A DNA stretch of 64,000 bases from NCBI GenBank assembly GCA_947501005.1, contig CANMTU010000001.1:186001-250000 (forward strand). The letters run 5' to 3'. This stretch comes from an uncultured Erythrobacter sp. (GTDB taxonomy: Bacteria; Pseudomonadota; Alphaproteobacteria; Sphingomonadales; Sphingomonadaceae). The notes under the pieces were generated by a model. It searched no databases. It saw nothing but the letters and a program-made list of their open reading frames with translations, and was not told where the DNA came from. A program made the position numbers and the translations under genes. How positions within the stretch are numbered: the stretch's first letter is position 1; the number at the start of each line of letters is the position of its first letter. Of this stretch, positions 16,596 to 26,863 are shown piece after piece.

Positions 16596-16879
16596 GGATT
16601 ATGCGTCGGTCGATGGTTGGGGGGACAACCCATTGCGGCTCTCGTGTTGCGGTCGCAGCCTCACTAACTGTCATAAGATAAGAAGTGGTTTATCATACCT
16701 GAGCGAGCGCTACCTACAGGTTGCATCCGCCTGGCATGGCCTGCCCGGCCGCACGGATTGGAAGACCACAAAACGCATCCAGCCGCCGCCGCGAAAAGCC
16801 TGCCGAACGCCGGCGTCGCGAAACTTGTTATTCACCTGGGGTGTATTACATTCGGTCGGTACGAAAGGATTACCCGCAG
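16596..16879. promoter_or_regulatory. Divergent promoter region of the CHASE2-EAL gene and ftsH
   Basis: 284 bases between divergent genes. CTTGTT and TATTAC-like elements around 16826-16852 lie upstream of ftsH and would suit a heat-shock or housekeeping promoter, but spacing is not ideal. No operator was recognised. Confidence 0.3.
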
Positions 16880-18850
<1,971 letters not shown>

Positions 18851-18872
18851 GGCCGGGATCTGGTAAGTCTGG

Positions 18873-18902
18873 AAGGGCGCCTCCGATCGGGGGCGCCCTT
18901 TT
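18873..18902 (+). terminator. Rho-independent terminator of ftsH
   Basis: Stem AAGGGCGCC / GGCGCCCTT with an inner CCGATCGG palindrome, followed by TTTT. It ends 12 bases before the stop of the convergent gene. Confidence 0.8.
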
Positions 18903-18913
18903 GCATTTCCGGG

Positions 18914-19993
18914 TCAGACGCTTCCGACGAGGAACAGGAACTGGGCGAACAAGGCGGTTGTCAGGCCTATGAAGATCACGAGCAGCCCGAGCCGCCACAG
19001 CGCGGAGAAGCGGTTCAGCCCATAGGCGCCGCGCAGCTGCCGGTAGATATGCAGCGGCGGCACCAGCAACAGCAGCAAGCCCCAGACCCCCTCGGGTACT
19101 CCCAGTTCGACCAGCAACGACAGGACGACGAACAGCAGCGACATGAAGGCGATCGAATAGGTCACGAACACCGCGTGATCGTATAGGCCGAAGCGCCGCT
19201 TCCAGAAGAACAGCACCCACATGAATGGCACCGAGATCGGGATCAGCATCCAGCTGAACTTGTAGCCGTTGGATTGCAGCTTGTAGAGCATCAGCCCGGG
19301 GTTCTTGCGCCATTTGGCGACTGCCTTGCTCCAGAAACCGCCATCGCTAACCGCGATGCCGGCGGCGCCTTCCAGGTCCTCGATGCCGCTCAAGGCGCGG
19401 TTCGCGCGATCGAGTTGAGCCAGCTCGCGCGCCAGCTCGTCCCGCCGGGATCGCGCTGCGGTGTGAGCCTCGCTCCCCGGTGCGGCGCTGTCCATCGCGC
19501 GCTGGTATTCCGCTTGGCGCTCGGCTGTCTCCTCCCGCACGCTTACAACTTCGTCTGCCATCTCCGGGCCCCACGAAACCTCGCTCGGCGCGGTCAGGCC
19601 GATCGCCTGGAACACGGCGAACATGAGAAAGATCGAGAACAGGAATATGCCCATCGGCGAAACGAAGCGGCGGCGCTCACCCGCAACATAGCGGCGGGTG
19701 AGATCGCCGGGGCGCAGGATCAACGCGGGCAGGGTGTGCCAGGTCTTGCCTTCGAAATGCAGCGCCCCGTGTAATATATCATGCACCAATGCGCCGACCG
19801 TGCGGTGCAGATGCGCTTCCTGCCCGCATTCGTGGCAGTGCGGGCCGAGCAAGTGCGCGCTGCAATTGAGGCAGCCCTCTTCGGCAAAATGACCGTCATC
19901 GAGCGGCACCGCGCCATGGCGGCCGCCACCGATGGCCTTGGCGTAGAGCCCGCCCTCAATCCCCGTTCCGACCGCGCCGCCGATATCGTCCAT
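18914..19993 (-). CDS. DUF3667-type zinc-ribbon membrane protein, 359 aa
   Basis: The N-terminus has CLNCSAHLLGPHCHECGQ (about residues 42-59), a CxxC...CxxC ribbon, followed by basic sequence and hydrophobic helices near 110-130 and, after a 100-residue Glu/Arg-rich segment, four more (about 245-355). This is the layout of DUF3667 proteins, whose function is unknown. The long charged coiled segment between the membrane parts is notable. ATG is chosen because GGGAGG lies about nine bases upstream and the ribbon then starts at the usual place. Confidence 0.75.
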   Translation of the reverse strand: MDDIGGAVGTGIEGGLYAKAIGGGRHGAVPLDDGHFAEEGCLNCSAHLLGPHCHECGQEAHLHRTVGALVHDILHGALHFEGKTWHTLPALILRPGDLTRRYVAGERRRFVSPMGIFLFSIFLMFAVFQAIGLTAPSEVSWGPEMADEVVSVREETAERQAEYQRAMDSAAPGSEAHTAARSRRDELARELAQLDRANRALSGIEDLEGAAGIAVSDGGFWSKAVAKWRKNPGLMLYKLQSNGYKFSWMLIPISVPFMWVLFFWKRRFGLYDHAVFVTYSIAFMSLLFVVLSLLVELGVPEGVWGLLLLLVPPLHIYRQLRGAYGLNRFSALWRLGLLVIFIGLTTALFAQFLFLVGSV

Positions 19994-20093
19994 GTGCCGA
20001 AGCCTCCCCGCATCATGGTAGCGCACTGCCAAGCTACTCCGCCACCGGAACAATACCGGAACGAAAAGGTTGGACCTACGAAGGAGAATACCC

Positions 20094-20327
20094 ATGAGTG
20101 CGACCCAACCCACCGAGCATCCCAAGTCCGATCCGGTTTCGAACGCGCAGAAGGATCCCGACGACTGGACCACCGGCGACGAGCGCATGACCGGCGCGCA
20201 GGTAAGCTACCTCAAGACCCTGTGCGAGGAAGCGGGCTGCCCCGAACGCTACGACACCGAGCTTACCAAGGCCGATGCCTCGAAAATGATCGACGAATTG
20301 CAGGGCGAAACGGGTCGCGGGCAGTAA
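20094..20327 (+). CDS. DUF3072 family small protein, 77 aa
   Basis: The core WTTGDERMTGAQVSYLKTLC with EAGCPERYDTELTKADASKMIDELQ matches the DUF3072 pattern, a short helical protein of unknown role related in layout to SAP-like domains. AAGGAG is eight bases before ATG. It is followed 18 bases later by a near-perfect terminator shared with the convergent rpoZ. Confidence 0.8.
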   Translation: MSATQPTEHPKSDPVSNAQKDPDDWTTGDERMTGAQVSYLKTLCEEAGCPERYDTELTKADASKMIDELQGETGRGQ

Positions 20328-20345
20328 CGGCTCGCGCAGACAAAC

Positions 20346-20381
20346 AAAAAGGCCGTCCGAATCGCTTCGGACGGCCTTTTT
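20346..20381. terminator. Strong bidirectional terminator
   Basis: A 16-bp perfect stem AAAAAGGCCGTCCGAA / TTCGGACGGCCTTTTT with loop TCGC. It serves both the DUF3072 gene and rpoZ. Confidence 0.92.
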
Positions 20382-20397
20382 CCTGCTGGATCACGGT

Positions 20398-20742
20398 TTA
20401 GCCGTCGTAATCGCCGCCGATCGAAGTCGACCGGGCGGGCGCCGCCGCCGTGATGCGCAGCGCCTCGGCCGACTGGCTGAGCGAACCGACCTCGTCCGCC
20501 TCGTCCTCGTCGTCGGGCAGGATTTTCTGCAGGTTGAGGATGGCCGATTCCTGGAGTTCCTTCGGCTTGACCGTCTGGTCCGCGATCTCGCGCAGGGCGA
20601 CCACCGGGTTCTTGTCGCGATCGCGATCGACCGTCAGTTCCGCGCCGCCCGAAATCTCGCGCGCGCGCTGGGCCGCCAGCAGCACGAGATCGAAACGGTT
20701 GGGGATCTTGTCTACGCAATCTTCAACGGTAACGCGCGCCAT
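20398..20742 (-). CDS. rpoZ: RNA polymerase omega subunit, 114 aa
   Basis: Omega binds the beta' subunit and helps assemble RNA polymerase and sense ppGpp. [30 protein letters not shown] and [11 protein letters not shown] are hallmark segments. The C-terminal 45 residues are acidic then Ala/Ser-rich, as usual in alphaproteobacteria. GGAG lies eight bases before ATG. Confidence 0.96.
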   Translation of the reverse strand: MARVTVEDCVDKIPNRFDLVLLAAQRAREISGGAELTVDRDRDKNPVVALREIADQTVKPKELQESAILNLQKILPDDEDEADEVGSLSQSAEALRITAAAPARSTSIGGDYDG

Positions 20743-20847
20743 TTGGCACTCCAGTCTTCAGCCGAGGTCGGAAAGCCTGCAAGATAGGCGGGGGATGGCG
20801 TTTCGTCAAGGAATTGCGCGGTTCGCTCGCCGCGCTAGACTTGACCG

Positions 20848-22029
20848 ATGGCAGCTACCCACGCGCAACTTGCCGGATCGGACTATCGCGACCCCCCGCC
20901 GTTCCGCGCCGATGCGGCGGGGCAGGAACTGGTCTTCTATCCCGGCGGCGAGGATCGCCTGGCCGCGCTGTTCCGGCTGGTCGAGGATGCGCGCGAGCGG
21001 CTGGACGTGTGCTTCTACATCTTCGCGCAGGACGATGTCAGCACGCGCTTTCGCGACAAACTCTGCGAGGCGGCGCGGCGCGGCGTCGCGGTCACCCTCA
21101 TCATCGACCGGTTCGGCGCGGCGGCGACCGATGCCTTCCTCCAGCCGCTGGTGGATTGTGGCGGCCGGTTCCTGTGCTTCAGCGCGCGGTGGAGCCGGCG
21201 CTATCTCATCCGCAACCACCAGAAGATCGTTATCGCGGACGATCGGCGGGCGATGTTCGGCGGATTCAACATCGCCGACGATTACTTCGCGCCGCCGGGG
21301 CAGGGCGGCTGGAACGACCTTGCGATCGTGATCGAGGGGTCCGCCGTCGCCGGTCTGGTGGACTGGTTCGCGCGGCTGAAAGGCTGGACCGAAGACGAGC
21401 ATGCGCAATTTCGCGCGATCCGGCGCGCGGTGCGCCACTGGTCGTGGCGCGAGGGCGATGCGCGATGGCTGATCGGCGGGCCGACGCGCGGGCTTTCCAG
21501 CTGGGCGAAGGACATCAGCGACGATCTCGAACAGGGCGAGCGGCTGGACATTTTCATGGCCTATTTCTCCCCGCCGAAGAAGCTGCGCCGGCGGATCGGG
21601 CGGATCGCGGAGAAAGGGCGCACCCGCCTGCTGATGGCCGGCAAGTCCGACAATCGCGCGACCATCGGGGCGGCGCGCGCGCTGTACGGCGAATTGCTCG
21701 ACCATGGGGCCTGCATCTGGGAGTTCGAGCCGTGCAAGCTGCACACCAAGCTGATCGTGCTCGACGATGCGGTCTATCTGGGGAGCGCGAATTTCGACAT
21801 GCGCAGCCTCTTTCTCAACCTCGAACTGGTGCTCAAGATCGAGGACGCGGCGCTGGCCGACCGGATGCGCGAATTCGTCAGCCATCACCTGGCGGCGTCG
21901 GAACGGATCACGCCGGAACTGCATGCAAGTCGCGCCACCCTGTTCAACCGAATGCGCTGGTGGGCCGGCTGGTTGCTGGTATCGGTGGTCGATTACACGG
22001 TGTCGCGGCGGCTCAACCTGGGTATCTAG
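20848..22029 (+). CDS. Phospholipase D family protein, cardiolipin-synthase-like, 393 aa
   Basis: Two HKD motifs are present: NHQKIVIAD with FGGFN (about residues 119-140) and LHTKLIVLD with GSANFDMRS (about 298-318). Each half supplies one catalytic His, as in cardiolipin and other phosphatidyl-transferases. There is no N-terminal membrane helix, unlike classic ClsA; a weakly hydrophobic segment is near the C-terminus (WWAGWLLVSVVDY). No clear ribosome site was seen, so the start is less certain. It may equally be a ClsB/C-type enzyme. Confidence 0.83.
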   Translation: MAATHAQLAGSDYRDPPPFRADAAGQELVFYPGGEDRLAALFRLVEDARERLDVCFYIFAQDDVSTRFRDKLCEAARRGVAVTLIIDRFGAAATDAFLQPLVDCGGRFLCFSARWSRRYLIRNHQKIVIADDRRAMFGGFNIADDYFAPPGQGGWNDLAIVIEGSAVAGLVDWFARLKGWTEDEHAQFRAIRRAVRHWSWREGDARWLIGGPTRGLSSWAKDISDDLEQGERLDIFMAYFSPPKKLRRRIGRIAEKGRTRLLMAGKSDNRATIGAARALYGELLDHGACIWEFEPCKLHTKLIVLDDAVYLGSANFDMRSLFLNLELVLKIEDAALADRMREFVSHHLAASERITPELHASRATLFNRMRWWAGWLLVSVVDYTVSRRLNLGI

Positions 22030-22087
22030 TCGGGCGCGCGGGAACGCCCCCAGTGCCGTGACCGTAAGCCTTGGCGATAGGAGATGA

Positions 22088-22636
22088 ATGGTGAAATACG
22101 TGTTGGCCCTCGGCGCCCTGGCCGCCCTTTCCGCATGCGGCGATCCGGTGCCCGAAGATGCGGTGAACGAACCGATGGTGGTACCGCCGCGGATCGAGAC
22201 CGCGCCGTCCCCCGCCGTCACTCCGACGCCCGCGGCGCTGGTGCCCGGCGGGATCGACACCGCCCTGCGCCGCGATCGCGGGTTCGAGGGCGAGCTTGGC
22301 TGCGCATTCCGGCGCGGGAACGAGGTGCTGCTGGTCGGCGCGGCCAATGACGCCACGCGCGAGAATGCCGAGGCGCTGATCGTACTCAACGGCGTACCGC
22401 AGATCGTGCGGATGGATGGCGGCGGCGGGTACAACGCCCTGTCCGGCACGCCGAGTTTCGCAGGCGCCGACGGGTTGGAGGTCGACATCGACGTGATCTC
22501 CGAAGCATCCGACGTCGTCAGCGATCCGGGCCTGACCGGACCGGCCCCGCTGACCGCGCGGATGAACCTCACCCGGGCGGGCCAGTCGCTCAGCGTCGAG
22601 GGGGTGTACGAGTGCGGGCCCCAGCCCGACGCCTGA
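22088..22636 (+). CDS. Lipoprotein of unknown function, 182 aa
   Basis: A short signal peptide ends in the lipobox LSAC (Cys at about 17). A Pro/Thr/Ala-rich linker (about 25-55) follows, then a globular part with LGCAFRRGNEVLLVGAAN and a second Cys near the C-terminus (YECGP), possibly disulfide-bonded. It resembles conserved sphingomonad lipoproteins without a known role. AGGAG precedes ATG. Confidence 0.75.
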   Translation: MVKYVLALGALAALSACGDPVPEDAVNEPMVVPPRIETAPSPAVTPTPAALVPGGIDTALRRDRGFEGELGCAFRRGNEVLLVGAANDATRENAEALIVLNGVPQIVRMDGGGGYNALSGTPSFAGADGLEVDIDVISEASDVVSDPGLTGPAPLTARMNLTRAGQSLSVEGVYECGPQPDA

Positions 22637-22637
22637 C

Positions 22638-24161
22638 CTATTCGTAATCCTCGTAGCCGCCGCGTAGTTCGGGCGAAGTGAACTTGGTGATCTCGCTCTG
22701 AAACAGGAGCGGCACGTTGCCGGTCGAACCGTGCCGCTGCTTGGCGACGATCAGCGTGGCGCGGTTCACCAGTTCGAGGTGCCGGGCTTCCCAGTCGGCA
22801 TATTTGAGGCGCACGTCCTCGCTGCTGGTCTCGTCCGGCGTGTCGGGCTTGATGGCGTTGTGGTAATATTCGGCGCGGAAGATGAACCACACCATGTCGG
22901 CGTCCTGCTCGATCGAACCCGATTCGCGCAGGTCGGATAGCTGCGGGCGCTTGTCCTCGCGCTGTTCCACCGCACGGCTGAGCTGCGACAGCGCGATGAC
23001 CGGCACGTTCAATTCCTTCGCCAGCGTCTTCAGGCCCCGGCTGATTTCGGAAATCTCGTTCACCCGGTTGTCGTTCGCGCGGCCCGAGCCTTGCAGCAAT
23101 TGCAGGTAATCGACGATGATCAGCCCGATATCGTGGCGCCGCTTCAGCCGCCGGGCGCGGGTGCGCAGCGCGCCGATGGTGAGGGCGGGGGTGTCGTCAA
23201 TATAGAGCGGCAGTTCGTTCAGCTCCTGGCTGGCGAAGCTGAGGCGCTGGAATTCCTCGCGGCTCAATTTGCCCGAACGCAGCTTCTCGCTCGAAATCTC
23301 TGCCCGCTCGGCAAGGATACGGGTGGCGAGCTGGTCGGCGCTCATTTCCAGGCTGAAGAAGGCAGTCGCCGCGCCAGGCGATTCGCTCGGGTCGATGCCG
23401 AGCTTGATGTCGTCCATCAACCGGCTGGCGGCGTTGAAGGCGATATTGGTGGCGAGCGAGGTCTTGCCCATGGCCGGGCGGCCGGCGAGGATCACGAGAT
23501 CGGAATTGTGCAGCCCGCTCGTCTTGTCGTTGATCGTGTCGAGCCCGGTGGTCTTGCCTGAAAACCGCCCGCCCGAATTGATCGCCGCCTCGACCAGCTT
23601 GAGCGCGCCCAGCGCGGCGGAGCGGAAATCGAGCGCTTCGCTGCCCCCCGTTGCCCCCTCGGCCACGCGGTAGAGGTCCGCCTCGGCCTGGCTGATCTTG
23701 TCCATCGGGGCGACGTCTTCCGACGTGTCGAGCGCGCCTTCGACCAGCGTGCGGCCGACATGAACCAGCTCGCGCAGCAGGGCGAGATCGTAGATCTGTT
23801 CGGCCAGCTTCCCGCTCGCCAGCAGGCCCTGCCCGTTGGCGGTCAGCTGGGCGAGATAGGTCGTGCCGCCCAGTTGCTTCAACGCCTCGTCGCTGTCGAA
23901 ATAGGGTTTGAGCGTCACCGGCGTCGCCACCGAATTGCGATCGAGCAGTTTCAGCACCCGCTCGTAGATCCGTTGGTGCACCGGCTCGTAGAAATGTTCG
24001 GGGCGCAACGCGGTGTTGAGCTCTTCCACCACCTTGTTGTCGATCAGCACCGCGCCGAGGAACAGCGCCTCGGCTTCGATATTGTTCGGCAGGGTCCGGC
24101 CCTCGTCGCCCGTGGCGGCAGGCGAATCGTCGGGGCGGATGAGAAGGTCGGTCTGGGCCAT
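22638..24161 (-). CDS. dnaB: Replicative DNA helicase DnaB, 507 aa
   Basis: Hexameric 5'-3' helicase of the replisome. The N-terminal domain (LPNNIEAEALFLGAVLID, about 24-41) is joined by a linker to a RecA-like core with Walker A GRPAMGKTS, AFFSLEMS, LIIVDYLQLL (Walker B) and SQLSRAVEQREDKRP. An Ala/Asp-rich insertion (DPSESPGAA) lies after the Walker A helix. MAQTDLL is taken as start; a 17-codon upstream extension (Arg/Gly-rich) looks non-coding. Confidence 0.95.
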   Translation of the reverse strand: MAQTDLLIRPDDSPAATGDEGRTLPNNIEAEALFLGAVLIDNKVVEELNTALRPEHFYEPVHQRIYERVLKLLDRNSVATPVTLKPYFDSDEALKQLGGTTYLAQLTANGQGLLASGKLAEQIYDLALLRELVHVGRTLVEGALDTSEDVAPMDKISQAEADLYRVAEGATGGSEALDFRSAALGALKLVEAAINSGGRFSGKTTGLDTINDKTSGLHNSDLVILAGRPAMGKTSLATNIAFNAASRLMDDIKLGIDPSESPGAATAFFSLEMSADQLATRILAERAEISSEKLRSGKLSREEFQRLSFASQELNELPLYIDDTPALTIGALRTRARRLKRRHDIGLIIVDYLQLLQGSGRANDNRVNEISEISRGLKTLAKELNVPVIALSQLSRAVEQREDKRPQLSDLRESGSIEQDADMVWFIFRAEYYHNAIKPDTPDETSSEDVRLKYADWEARHLELVNRATLIVAKQRHGSTGNVPLLFQSEITKFTSPELRGGYEDYE

Positions 24162-24289
24162 GCCATGCCGATGCCCGTTCGCGCCCCCTGCTGGCAAGCG
24201 GCGGCGGGGCAAGCCGGCCTGTGGAAAGCGGGGATGAGAGGTTCGCCCTTGCCCCTTGGCGCCGCGCTTGCGAAAGCAGTCGCTTCACC

Positions 24290-24793
24290 ATGCGCGAATC
24301 CCAAGCTGCCTCCACCGATCACCGCATCGCCCGGGTCGACCTCGACGAGGATACGATCATCTGGCGCAATGCCGATATCGAGCAGGAGCGGCGGATCGCG
24401 ATCTTCGACCTGATCGAGGAGAACACCTTCCGTCCCGTGCGCGCGGCCGAGCGGGGGGCGGCGGGGCCGTATCACCTGACACTGGCGGTGCGCGACGGGC
24501 GGCTGCTGCTGACGATCTGCGACACGGATGGCCGCAAGCTGGAAGACCTGCTGCTGGGCCTCGCCCGCTTTCGCCGGCCGATCCGCGAATATTTCGCCAT
24601 CTGCGACAGCTATTACCAGGCGATCCGCAAGGCGACCCCGGCCGAGATCGAGACGATCGACATGGCAAGGCGCGGGGTCCACAACCGGGCGGCGGAGCTG
24701 CTGCTGGAACGCCTCGAAGGCAAGATCGAGACCGATTTCGCCACCGCCCGCCGGCTGTTCACGCTGATCTGCGTTCTGCACATCAAGGGTTGA
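24290..24793 (+). CDS. UPF0262 family protein, 167 aa
   Basis: The segments RPVRAAERGAAGPYHLTLAV, RKLEDLLLGLARFRRPIREY and RRGVHNRAAELLLERL are the conserved blocks of UPF0262, an alphaproteobacterial family of unknown function. The start leaves the usual short variable N-terminus. It is divergent from dnaB and six bases ahead of the next gene, with which it is probably transcribed. Confidence 0.88.
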   Translation: MRESQAASTDHRIARVDLDEDTIIWRNADIEQERRIAIFDLIEENTFRPVRAAERGAAGPYHLTLAVRDGRLLLTICDTDGRKLEDLLLGLARFRRPIREYFAICDSYYQAIRKATPAEIETIDMARRGVHNRAAELLLERLEGKIETDFATARRLFTLICVLHIKG

Positions 24794-24799
24794 GCGCAT

Positions 24800-25528
24800 A
24801 TGGCCCGGACCAACGCGCGGCGCCGGAGGACCCGCAGCCCTGAACGCATGCCCCTGCGCTTAAAGATCGCGCTGGCGATCGCTCTCATTGCGGCGGCGGG
24901 GCTGGCTTTCGCCTGGCACGAGGCCCGCAGCTGGCGCCCCGACGAGGCGCTGTGGCCCGATCAGGGCGCCCTGATCGGCGCGCGCGACGGCGTGGTGGAT
25001 TTCGCCACTTTGCGCGGCCTTGGCGCGGGCTTCGTCTATCTCGAGGCAAGTGCGGGCGGTTCGGGCAAGGATGCGCGTTTCTCCCGCAATCTCGACGCGG
25101 CGCGGGCCGCCGGATTGCAGGTCGGCGCGGTCCATGATTTCGATCCCTGCCTCGTGGCGGACGTGCAATCGGCGAATTTCCTGACCATGGTGCCGCGCGA
25201 CGGCGACTTGCTGCCGCCCGCGATCCGCATGACGCGCGACGCCGCGCAATGCCCGGCCAAGGTGCGCGATGCGGCGGTGCAGAGCGAATTGATCACCCTG
25301 GTGAACCAGATCGAGATGCACACCGGCTCCCCGGTGGTGCTCGCGCCGAGCAAAGCGTTCGAGTTGCGCTACGGAATTACCGGGCGGATCGAGCGTGCCC
25401 TGTGGCTGCAGCGCGACTGGCTGGAGCCGGCTTACGGCGCGCGTCCGTGGCGGATGTGGACGGCGAACGCGGCCTACGCCAATGCGGCGGCCGACGAACC
25501 GCTGCGCTGGCTGGTGGTGCGCCCATGA
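24800..25528 (+). CDS. GH25 lysozyme-like protein lacking catalytic acids, 242 aa
   Basis: The protein has an N-terminal anchor helix (about 21-39) and a GH25 fold pattern (VVDFATLRGLGAGFVYLEAS, NLDAARAAGLQVGAVHDF, FLTMVPRDGDLLPP, IEMHTGSPVVLAPS). In active GH25 muramidases the segment after LPP reads like (V/L)D(L/V)E and supplies both acids; here residues 138-145 read LPPAIRMT. The usual N-terminal Asp (GIDVS) is replaced by LIGARDG. It may bind cell wall or have a scaffold role. It lies between UPF0262 and cdd in one direction. Confidence 0.7.
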   Translation: MARTNARRRRTRSPERMPLRLKIALAIALIAAAGLAFAWHEARSWRPDEALWPDQGALIGARDGVVDFATLRGLGAGFVYLEASAGGSGKDARFSRNLDAARAAGLQVGAVHDFDPCLVADVQSANFLTMVPRDGDLLPPAIRMTRDAAQCPAKVRDAAVQSELITLVNQIEMHTGSPVVLAPSKAFELRYGITGRIERALWLQRDWLEPAYGARPWRMWTANAAYANAAADEPLRWLVVRP

Positions 25529-25541
25529 GAAGGAACGAGCG

Positions 25542-25949
25542 ATGACACGGGAAGACGACTTGATCGCGGCGGCGCGGGAGGCGGCAGGCCATTCCTACTC
25601 GCCCTATTCGGGGTTTGCCGTCGGCGCGGCACTGGCCTTCGCCAGCGGCCGGATCGTGACCGGCACGAATATCGAGAATGCGAGCTATGGCCTCGCTCTG
25701 TGCGCGGAAACCGTCGCGGTCGCCAAGGCGATGGCGGAGGGTATGCGGGGCGAACTTGAGATGATCGCCGTGACCGGGCCCGGCGCCGCCCCGATCACGC
25801 CATGCGGACGATGCCGTCAGGTCCTCAACGAACTGGCGCAACTCGGCGGGACCGATCCACTGGTGTTGTGTGTCGGCCCCGACGAAATCGTGCGCCTGAG
25901 GCTGTCCGAATTGCTGCCGAACGCCTTCGGTCCGGCAGCGCTCGACTAG
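25542..25949 (+). CDS. cdd: Cytidine deaminase, 135 aa
   Basis: Zinc enzyme of pyrimidine salvage (cytidine/deoxycytidine to uridine). SYSPYSGFAVGAAL, NIENASYGLALCAE (Cys ligand and catalytic Glu) and PCGRCRQVL (two Cys ligands) are present. The length fits the small tetrameric class. AAGGAACG is about five bases before ATG. Its last four bases (CTAG) are shared with the stop of the convergent PEP-CTERM gene. Confidence 0.93.
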   Translation: MTREDDLIAAAREAAGHSYSPYSGFAVGAALAFASGRIVTGTNIENASYGLALCAETVAVAKAMAEGMRGELEMIAVTGPGAAPITPCGRCRQVLNELAQLGGTDPLVLCVGPDEIVRLRLSELLPNAFGPAALD

Positions 25950-26647
25950 CTGTAGCGGACGCTGATCCGGCGCGCGGGGCGGGCGCGCATGGCCCAGCCC
26001 GTTCCCAGGAAACCAAGCAGCATCATCGCCCAGGTCGCCGGTTCGGGTATCGCGCCGGCCCCGCCATTACCGATCCCTCCGCCGTTATTGCCGCCACCGT
26101 TGTTACCGCCGCCATTGTTGCCGCCGCCGTTGTTTCCACCGCCGTTATTGCCGCCACCGTTGTTTCCGCCGCCCATGCCGGCCTGAAAAGTGACGTTGTC
26201 CACCCCGAACTGGAACAGCGTGGTGAACTGGACTGCGGCGATATTGTCGAAACCGAGCGAGAACTGGCCGGGAAAGCCGAAGAAATCGATCGTGCCGAGC
26301 ACTGCGCCGCCGACTGCGAACGCCGTGGCCTGGCCCGACGAAGCGTTGACGTTCTCGAAGCTGAACATGCTGATCGGATTGGCGAAGGTCAGCAGGATCG
26401 GATCGGCGAAGTCCGGCGATGCGGCGAAGAAACCGTTCGCAGGCTCCGGACACCCGCCGCCGCAGTTGGCGAAGACGGCTCCGGAAAAACTGACACCGTA
26501 TTCGGCGTAGGTATCCCCGATCGAATCGCCGGCGTTCACGGTCGAGCCATCAGGCGTGGTCTCGAAATCGATCACAGTCGCGGCCGATACGGGCGCCGCG
26601 GCGAGTGCAGCGACCCCGGCGAGGGTCGAAAAAGCGATACGGTTCAT
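25946..26647 (-). CDS. PEPxxWA-CTERM sorted envelope protein with GGGNN repeat linker, 233 aa
   Basis: Signal peptide (cleavage near VSAA), a beta-rich domain (about 25-150) with VIDFETTPDGS and a CGGGC pair, then six GGGNN repeats (about 157-186) and the sorting tail IPEPATWAMMLLGFLGTGWA plus basic end. PEP-CTERM tails are removed by exosortase and such proteins usually occur with exopolysaccharide loci; no exosortase is in this window. The flexible linker may hold the domain off the surface. AAGGGG precedes ATG. Confidence 0.85.
   Translation of the reverse strand: MNRIAFSTLAGVAALAAAPVSAATVIDFETTPDGSTVNAGDSIGDTYAEYGVSFSGAVFANCGGGCPEPANGFFAASPDFADPILLTFANPISMFSFENVNASSGQATAFAVGGAVLGTIDFFGFPGQFSLGFDNIAAVQFTTLFQFGVDNVTFQAGMGGGNNGGGNNGGGNNGGGNNGGGNNGGGNNGGGIGNGGAGAIPEPATWAMMLLGFLGTGWAMRARPARRISVRYS
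26082..26171. repeat. Six tandem 15-bp units coding the GGGNN linker
   Basis: Six consecutive 15-base units of form CCRTTRTTNCCRCCR, degenerate at wobble positions, which encode Gly-Gly-Gly-Asn-Asn on the opposite strand. Protein repeats are exact while DNA repeats are not, which points to selection on the peptide. Confidence 0.9.
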
Positions 26648-26863
26648 GTAACTGGCCCCTTGTTATCCACACGAAGAACCTCGCCAACGCGAAGAACCCC
26701 GGTTTTTACGAAGAAACCGCGGCGACCAGGCATCCTTACTGGGGACGCCGCACGGTAAACTTGCAGGAAACAGCGCGTATTATATGGTTAACATCCGGTC
26801 AAAGAGAATTTCGACCTGTCCCGAAAAGGCACAGCCATTTCCAAGCGGCGGCGTTACTGCCGG

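Noticed and set aside
26082..26171. Tandem repeat considered as a CRISPR array or minisatellite
   Set aside because: Units are contiguous without spacers, in phase with a GGGNN peptide repeat and inside a clear PEP-CTERM gene.
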